Positions 58,873 to 64,000 of a stretch of 64,000 nucleotides of DNA are shown one piece after another (positions within the stretch are counted from its first letter, which is position 1; the number at the start of each line of letters is the position of its first letter). The notes under the pieces are model-generated. The model worked only from the letters and a program-made list of their open reading frames with translations, was not told where the DNA came from and made no database searches. The DNA is from Gnetum montanum (Eukaryota > Streptophyta > Gnetopsida > Gnetales > Gnetaceae): the NCBI GenBank assembly GCA_015680685.1, contig MNCI01009519.1:856689-920688 (forward strand), given 5' to 3'. A program made the translations under genes and the position numbers.

Positions 58873-58956
58873 CTACATAAAGTAAGAATAAAATAATGAG
58901 TCAAATTATGATCACATATCATAAAATAAACTACAGTATAGTAAAGCTTGGCTAAC
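58873..58956 (-). other. Last candidate intron of the D antisense gene
   Basis: Donor CAG|GTTAGC and acceptor TACTTTATGTAG enclose 84 AT-rich bp. The final exon encodes DANEDVGPSGVGDKD and a TAG stop at 58810-58812. E matches (16603-16708). Confidence 0.65.
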
Positions 58957-59970
58957 CTGAGATGGGCCTGCACCCATCTCTAGAGGTATTCTATCCATGC
59001 CAACTGCTAAACATCGAAGTATTTCATCCTCACTTAAGTTCACCCAATCTTCTTCCCCCAAGTCAACGCTAGCTGCAATCTTCCCCTTCTCCATAGCCAT
59101 CCAAGTGGGTGGCCCTAGAGAAAATGTGGTAGTAGTGGTCTCCCCGGAAGGCAAGGTCATCTCTCTCTTACAAGACTCACTGACCACTACCTATTTTGCA
59201 AATTTATTGAAGGCCTTAGTAGCACCAATTACATTAAGAAATAGCATATGAGTATGCAATTCAACAGAAGCATCTTGATATTTCGGATACAAGGTAGCAA
59301 GTTCCACCTTGTACATGTGTTTATGATTTTTCTGTGCCTACTCCCATTCATACACCTTGGCATTGTAATCTTTCCAGTCCTAGTTTTTCTAGGCCAGTAG
59401 ATCCATTTGCAGGCATTGTTCAATTATCTTTTAGATAGCCTTGTTTTTACCCCGTACAACCGACCAATATCTTGCATAATCAATCACAGCCATACGCCAA
59501 CTACTGTCAGAAGTGTTGTGGACCATCAAAAATTCATTTCATGACCACAAATCTTCCAACTCAACCGCTTGACTAGATTTCTCCTTTTTGATTTTCTACA
59601 CCCATTTCTAAAGGTCATCATGTCGAGTAAGGGAAAATTTACTTACCTCCTTGTATATATCACGAGGCACCCCGGTTACCTCTGGAGGGAGCTTAGGCAC
59701 AATGTCAACTTCAACTGTCTATTGTGGATCCCACTTGAGTTGAGAAGCTGGTAATCATACATAAGGAAGCGTTAATCACTAGATGATAGCAAAAATACAA
59801 CATAGAGAGCAAACACTTTACTTCAAATGCACCTATCTTAGGGTCAATTTATCTTAAGCAGTCAATCATGTCATCAACAATCCCCTCCATAAAGGCAAAC
59901 TTATCTGGCATTTCTATTCATGGCTCTAAGCAAAAAGAAGAAGAAGACTCAGCACCTTTAGTAGCAATGT

Positions 59971-60057
59971 CTGCTGTATAGTAAAAGCACATTAGCATTA
60001 TGAAAAAGAGGGATAGGAAAGTGGGAAGCCTCATAAACAATAGTGTAAAGCTCCTAC
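59971..60057 (-). other. Third candidate intron of the D antisense gene
   Basis: Donor ATGG|GTAGGA after LTPEDLMG and acceptor TTTTACTATACAGCAG. E has a matching 89-bp intron (15444-15532). Confidence 0.5.
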
Positions 60058-60368
60058 CCATCAAATCCTCAGGGGTAAGAGTGGGGGGATCGCCCATTGG
60101 CACACTGTTAAACAAACTATCCAACTCACCAGCACCAAACTATAGCCCTTCTACCTTAAGCTGACTTAATAATGTAGTAGCATCTTCAACCATCATGTGC
60201 TGCTTAGGTGCTAGGGCAAACTCTACGAAAGGCTCATCTATGATAGGGGCCTCCTCTTCTTCTATGGTAGGGGCCCCTACCTCAAGGGCCAAAGCTTCTT
60301 CTTCATCATCTATTAAACACATCTAAAGTGAGCATGTTAGTCTAACAACAAAAAATAAAAAAAGAAAA

Positions 60369-60407
60369 NNNNNNNNNNNNNNNNNNNNNNNNNNNNNNNN
60401 NNNNNNN
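60369..60407. other. Assembly gap (39 N) in D antisense gene
   Basis: Run of N between the 60342-60746 open piece and the acidic exon. It is probably within an intron, since A-rich sequence flanks it on one side. Confidence 0.95.
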
Positions 60408-61392
60408 CTCATCAAAAAATACAGGTTGCACTTTACAAACCTTGATCCACCATCTTTTGCCTCTTTCTTCACTCAGACATGGAGGCTCTTCTATCAGACG
60501 ATATTTCCTGCATTGCAACTTGGATTTCACCATTTCAGTAATAAGGCGTGCCCCCCTTACTACATTTCTTGTGTTAGTGGGAGGTGCGTATCCAACACTA
60601 TCTTGTGCATAAAAGGTTCGTCCCACCTGATCCTTCGTTGTTATTGAAAGAGACTCCCAAATAGCTTCTGTGGGATCCTGGGATTGAGTGGTATGGAATA
60701 CTTGGCAAATCCATGGTTTGGATATCTCAGTGTGATCCTGCAACATCCAAATGCCATTCTCTTAGACCACTAAGAATTCAACAAATCGTCATAGGTAACC
60801 TATAAAAAAGGCAAAGTGCACATTAAAACTTGCATGAAGCTTCTCACGAAGCTTAACCATTTCGGCCCACAAACCCTTGGCAAGATACTTAGCCCAATTA
60901 TAGCAAGTCCCTTCTTCCATGAAATCCCTCATAATCCAAGCCTGCTCTACCCCCAAGAATTTTCCCTTGGGAGAGTAACTTGGGGAAAGTATGAGCCTGG
61001 AAGATAGGGTAAACCTTATGGGCTACCTCTAGCTTGACCTTATTCATGTAAATCCCCATCCAATATTTTCTCATCCCTAGCCATTCTTCTATGTTTTCTC
61101 GATGGTTTACATCTTTGCTATTCTCCTCCCCTATATGTAAGCCATCAAAAGGAACACTGAAGAGATCTACGAAAAGGTTGTCGGTGATCTCAAACACCAC
61201 CTGCACATTATGCACCTGCATGTGAAAGTAATTAGCCCTTTTCGTAAAAGAGTCAACAAGGGTGAGCATATCTATACTTGGAATGCTTGGATTTAGTACT
61301 AAAAATAGGTCCATGAGCCTAGCCTCCTGGACATTCTAAATAGGGTGGCTGAGGCCCCATTACATAACTAGTGTTGTGTCTAGTCGACTTCA

Positions 61393-61548
61393 CTATATTT
61401 AAAGAAAAGGTTAGTTTCATCATGTCCTAATGTGATTACTGTAACCTCTATAGACTCGGCCGCCACTACAGTAATCAAAATATAAAAAACAAAACCAATC
61501 AATTGATCAATCAAAGGCATATGAAAATACATACAAAACCTAACTCAC
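61393..61548 (-). other. Second candidate intron of the D antisense gene
   Basis: Donor TTGG|GTGAGT follows the open stretch EEVLVKSPPFSTLFAL, and the acceptor TTTCTTTAAATATAG precedes the QEARLMDLFLVLNPS region. E has the equivalent 82-bp intron at 13932-14013. Confidence 0.5.
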
Positions 61549-61823
61549 CCAATGCGAACAATGTGGAAAATGGTGGGCTCTTCACTAGAACCTCTTCCAA
61601 AGTAGGTATGTGGTAGGATGCCCATTCGCCATCTAACCACCCAAGTTCTTCACACTTCAAATAAAACCTATCATAATTTTTTGGATAGGTCCTTAAAATA
61701 GCCCCAAGCTATTCTATGATACCAACACGCACGTTACCAATAGAAGAGAACTCTTGTAAGGTTGTTTGAGCCAATGCCAATGCCCCCTCTTGATCATGAA
61801 GGCCATCCTTGTCAACAACAAAT

Positions 61824-61906
61824 CTAGCAACACATAGAGCATAATAAGCATTGCAACTATGTAGAAAAAACAATATAACTTTCCTAAGTATCTTCATAGG
61901 ACTCAC
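61824..61906 (-). other. Intron of the D antisense gene, conserved in E
   Basis: Donor AG|GTGAGT and acceptor TGTTGCTAG|A bound 83 bp. Removal joins IYCAS to RFVVDKDGL in phase 2, exactly as in E (13526-13614). Confidence 0.7.
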
Positions 61907-62352
61907 CTACTAGCACAGTAGATGGTCCTAGGTGGATTTTGGAAGAAAGTGCCCATGTGATGAGCGACCAATAAGGTGTTGTACTTATGGTAACACTTAA
62001 ATTTAGGCATAGTCCAAATCCAAGACAAGCATCTCAAACCTTTTTGGCATTGATTTGAGCTCTCGACCTCTTCTCCTTCAATAGATCCATTGGCCATAAA
62101 CTTTAAGATGCTTCGATTTGCCCTAGGTAATAGCGTTTTAACAAGAACACTGACGGTCTCGGTTGACAAGTGTGACCATACCATCACACTAAAGTGGTGA
62201 AGGAGGAACTCTAGGAATTCCTGCACGCCTTCCTAAAACTAGAACACCTAGTCCCTTACTCATGCATGGGGAGAGGGAACATTAGCCACAGGGGCACTTT
62301 AGTAATACAGAACCCCTACCAACTCAATCATGATCAAGATGGGTTTTAACAT

Positions 62353-63720
62353 GACCTTGCATGGTGTAGCACAAAGCATTAGTTCACAATATTCAAGTCA
62401 TGGTTACTGTATAGCATAGCAGCTCCTAGTATGCAAATTTTTTTAAGTACGAAACGTCATGCCCTTGGAATGGTGAAGAAAAGCCAAATTTCTATCAAGT
62501 ATTAGTTCCTCATTTCATGACTTGTCCCATATAGCATAGCGGTCGTGTTATGTGTAGCATAGCGCGTGACATAGTGTAGCAGGTACATCACGTGTAGTGT
62601 GATAGGTGTAGCAACGTAACAGGTATGGTAGCATAGCAGTGTAACAGGCATAACAACATAGTAGGAATGACAATGTAGCAAGTATAATAGTGTAGCAAGT
62701 ATGGTAGCATAGCAGCATGATAGCATAGCGTAACAAGCACCAAAAACACAACACAGCTTGTCAATCACGTTGATAAAAGTTGCATGGCCTAAGAAGGAAC
62801 ACACAACATTTCCATAGCCCCAACCCTATTCCACTGCATGGAATAAAAAAAAATAAAATATAAACCAAAACCCCCTTTACATGCACTACATTGCCCAAAA
62901 CATGTACTATGCTACCTGGAAACCTTTCAAGCTAGAACCCTCTAAATCCTCAAAATGATACAATGCCTTACCCATCACAATGATGACCATGGCAGTAGCA
63001 TAGTGACCATGGCCACAACAATCACCATAAAGGCAACGACAATAACCATAGCGTAGTGGTCGTAATGGTGGTCGTAGCTAGAGTAGCAATGGCTAAAGTG
63101 CAGTGGTTGCAATGGCAGCTGAGTCCATAACAACAATAGTTACAGCGTAGCAAACATAACAACTGTGGCCACTAAGGTGTAGTGACCATGGCAATAGCCC
63201 CACTGAATAAACCAAGAAACATAAAAAAATGTAGTGTAGTAACTTACTGGGTAGATGGCGCTTCCTATCGTTCCTCAATGCATGCCCTAGGGAGACATTA
63301 CAAGGTGCATTCCCCTTCATCCACATTGGTGAGATCTGGATGCCTATGTTCACTACTGTGCGCAATCGTCTTATTGTCAAACTCAAATGTATCAATCGCT
63401 AGGCTAAAACTGCTATGCTGCCTCTTTGTATGAACTGCACTATGCTTTAGGTGTTAGATATAATAGTGAAAATGATAGGATTACCATGGGTAATCCCCTA
63501 TTTATAGCTGATAGGACTACAACACTTGTTAGTTTTCGAGATGTCCCATGTCCCATGTATACTGCGGGATGTTCCGCGTCTTGCATGTAACATGGAATGC
63601 CCTTGTTCCCTGTAGCATAGCATGGGACACCCCATGTCTACTGCAGTGTAGCACATAGCCATAGCATAGCATGTAAATACACCTAAATTTTCACCTCACT
63701 TTTATAATGTTGCATAGTTA
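62353..63720. repeat. Short-repeat region upstream of D antisense gene
   Basis: At 62520-62745 many units such as GTAGCATAGCAG, GTGTAGCAAGTA and GTAACAGGCATAACA repeat every ~15-20 bp. At 62985-63190 a second set (GTAGCATAGTGACCATGGC, CGTAGTGGTCGTAATGG) follows. GTAGCATAGCATGGGACA-like units recur near 63610-63670. The same core (TAGCATAGC / GCTACGCTA) is the landmark of the D LTR repeats. By position this should contain the promoter of the antisense gene. Apparent frames here are repeat-encoded. Confidence 0.6.
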
Positions 63721-63840
63721 CAATCTTCTACGACCTTAAACTGGTAATTTTGACTTACAATGTTGCTCAGTGACGGTCCGCTAAGACCTTAAACTGACAA
63801 CTTTTTAACATTGCATAATTACCTTGCATATATTTCATTG
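63720..63840. repeat. GACCTTAAACTG flank repeats, right side of D cassette
   Basis: Two units CGACCTTAAACTGGTAATTTTGAC and AGACCTTAAACTGACAACTTTT, each next to a TTGCATAATTAC-like stretch. They match the left-flank units at 58440-58670, so the antisense cassette is bracketed on both sides. Confidence 0.6.
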
Positions 63841-63901
63841 CATGTTGTTGCGTTAAGTAGGTATCACTTAACTTTGTTTGTTTTGCTTATTATTGTAGGA
63901 G

Positions 63902-64000
63902 TGCTTACAAAATGGTTGTGCATGATGATCTCCGTTCACCCTTAACTCTGATAGGACCCCACGATAGGTTTATGAGACGTTTGAATGTAGAGTTGGTAGA
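63902..64000 (+). CDS. Open frame at window edge, downstream of D cassette
   Basis: From the candidate acceptor TTATTATTGTAG (ending 63899) one frame is open to the window end for 33 codons (AYKMVVHDDLRSP, GPHDRFMRRLNVE). It could be the next exon of the sense polyprotein, or the start of another frame at the ATG at 63913. I do not recognise it. Confidence 0.3.

Larger units (their letters stand above)
58810..62352 (-). pseudogene. Antisense split gene of D (FCP1-like N-terminus, mobile-domain-like middle)
   Basis: Homologous to the E antisense gene over its full length and better preserved. From the 5' end: LKPILIMIELVGVL (62310-62350), EFLEFLLHHFSVMVWSHLS (62130-62215), TMPKF and YHKYNTLLVAHH, NPPRTIYCAS, an intron, FVVDKDGLHDQEG; then the middle domain (60898-61314; VDSFTKRANYFH, ENIEEWLG) and FAFFIGYL, RFVEF, EISKPWI (60700-60830); an acidic part (60140-60322); VEVDIVPKLPPEV (59690); DWVNLSEDEIL (about 59020) and a last exon ending GDKDTGGES. 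Open pieces of 60-138 codons remain, with several TAG/TGA. A 39-N gap lies inside. Its role is unknown; it may be an accessory protein of the element. Confidence 0.7.
51460..64000 (+). mobile_element. Ty3/gypsy element D with antisense gene (right end outside window)
   Basis: From left to right: a long 5' LTR with TATA box, a candidate primer site, a leader with a 90-bp tandem repeat, gag, protease, flank repeats, a long gene on the opposite strand, short tandem repeats, flank repeats again and a new open frame at the window end. Gag, protease and the antisense gene align with E. RT and integrase, if present, lie beyond the window. It interrupts the RT of C. Confidence 0.75.

Noticed and set aside
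62502-62804. 100-codon Cys/Tyr-rich minus-strand frame (and its neighbour in another frame)
   Set aside because: Encoded by the short TAGCATAGC repeats, which explain both the composition and the lack of stops.
1-64000. tRNA or rRNA genes, host protein-coding genes
   Set aside because: No cloverleaf with A and B box context and no rRNA-like text noticed by eye. Every protein-like stretch belongs to a retroelement. Short diverged genes could be missed without a search.

Overview
The window is intergenic DNA from a large, repeat-rich plant nuclear genome. It is a stack of nested, decayed LTR retrotransposons. I found no host gene, rRNA, tRNA or CRISPR array. A seed plant is indicated by the Ty1/copia elements with initiator-tRNA-Met primer sites, the Tat/Athila-like Ty3/gypsy elements (one with a decayed tRNA-Asp-type primer site), the low GC content and the many TAG/TGA stops that look like C-to-T decay. 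Genus cannot be told; a conifer, cycad or other large-genome plant would fit.

Layout, left to right (letters are names used here). A1: partial minus-strand Ty3/gypsy (1-2021), inserted in the 5' LTR of B1. B1: plus-strand gag-only copia (2022-7485), inserted in E. E: minus-strand Ty3/gypsy carrying an antisense gene and a ~190-bp tandem array (7486 to about 23530). G: old minus-strand Ty3/gypsy related to A (about 23540-23753 and 28943-31490), split by F, a minus-strand copia (23754-28942). C: plus-strand copia (31491-32604 and 48157 to about 51460), split by B2, a minus-strand gag-only copia (32605-35685 and 45392-48156). B2 is itself split by A2, the best-preserved element, a minus-strand Ty3/gypsy (35686-45391) with two LTRs, near-matching 5-bp target duplications and gag, protease, RT, RNase H and integrase remnants. 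D: plus-strand Ty3/gypsy of the same kind as E (about 51460 to the window end).

The most interesting content is in E and D. Both are diverged relatives. Each carries, downstream of gag-protease and on the opposite strand, the same large split gene. It can be aligned from end to end between the two copies, including intron positions and flanks. Its N-terminal part resembles an FCP1/HAD-type phosphatase fold whose catalytic aspartates appear to be lost. The rest loosely resembles plant transposon/mobile-domain proteins and ends in a coiled-coil or acidic region and a DWVN motif. Short GGCCTTAAACT-type repeats flank the cassette.

B1 and B2 both have ~1.1-1.2 kb LTRs, a gag, and 3.3-3.5 kb internal regions with no recognisable pol. 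C has a homologous gag plus protease, integrase and RT remnants. B therefore looks like a non-autonomous gag-only family and C like a relative of its helper. Assembly gaps (N) lie at 24011, 37837, 44447-45164 and 60369-60407.
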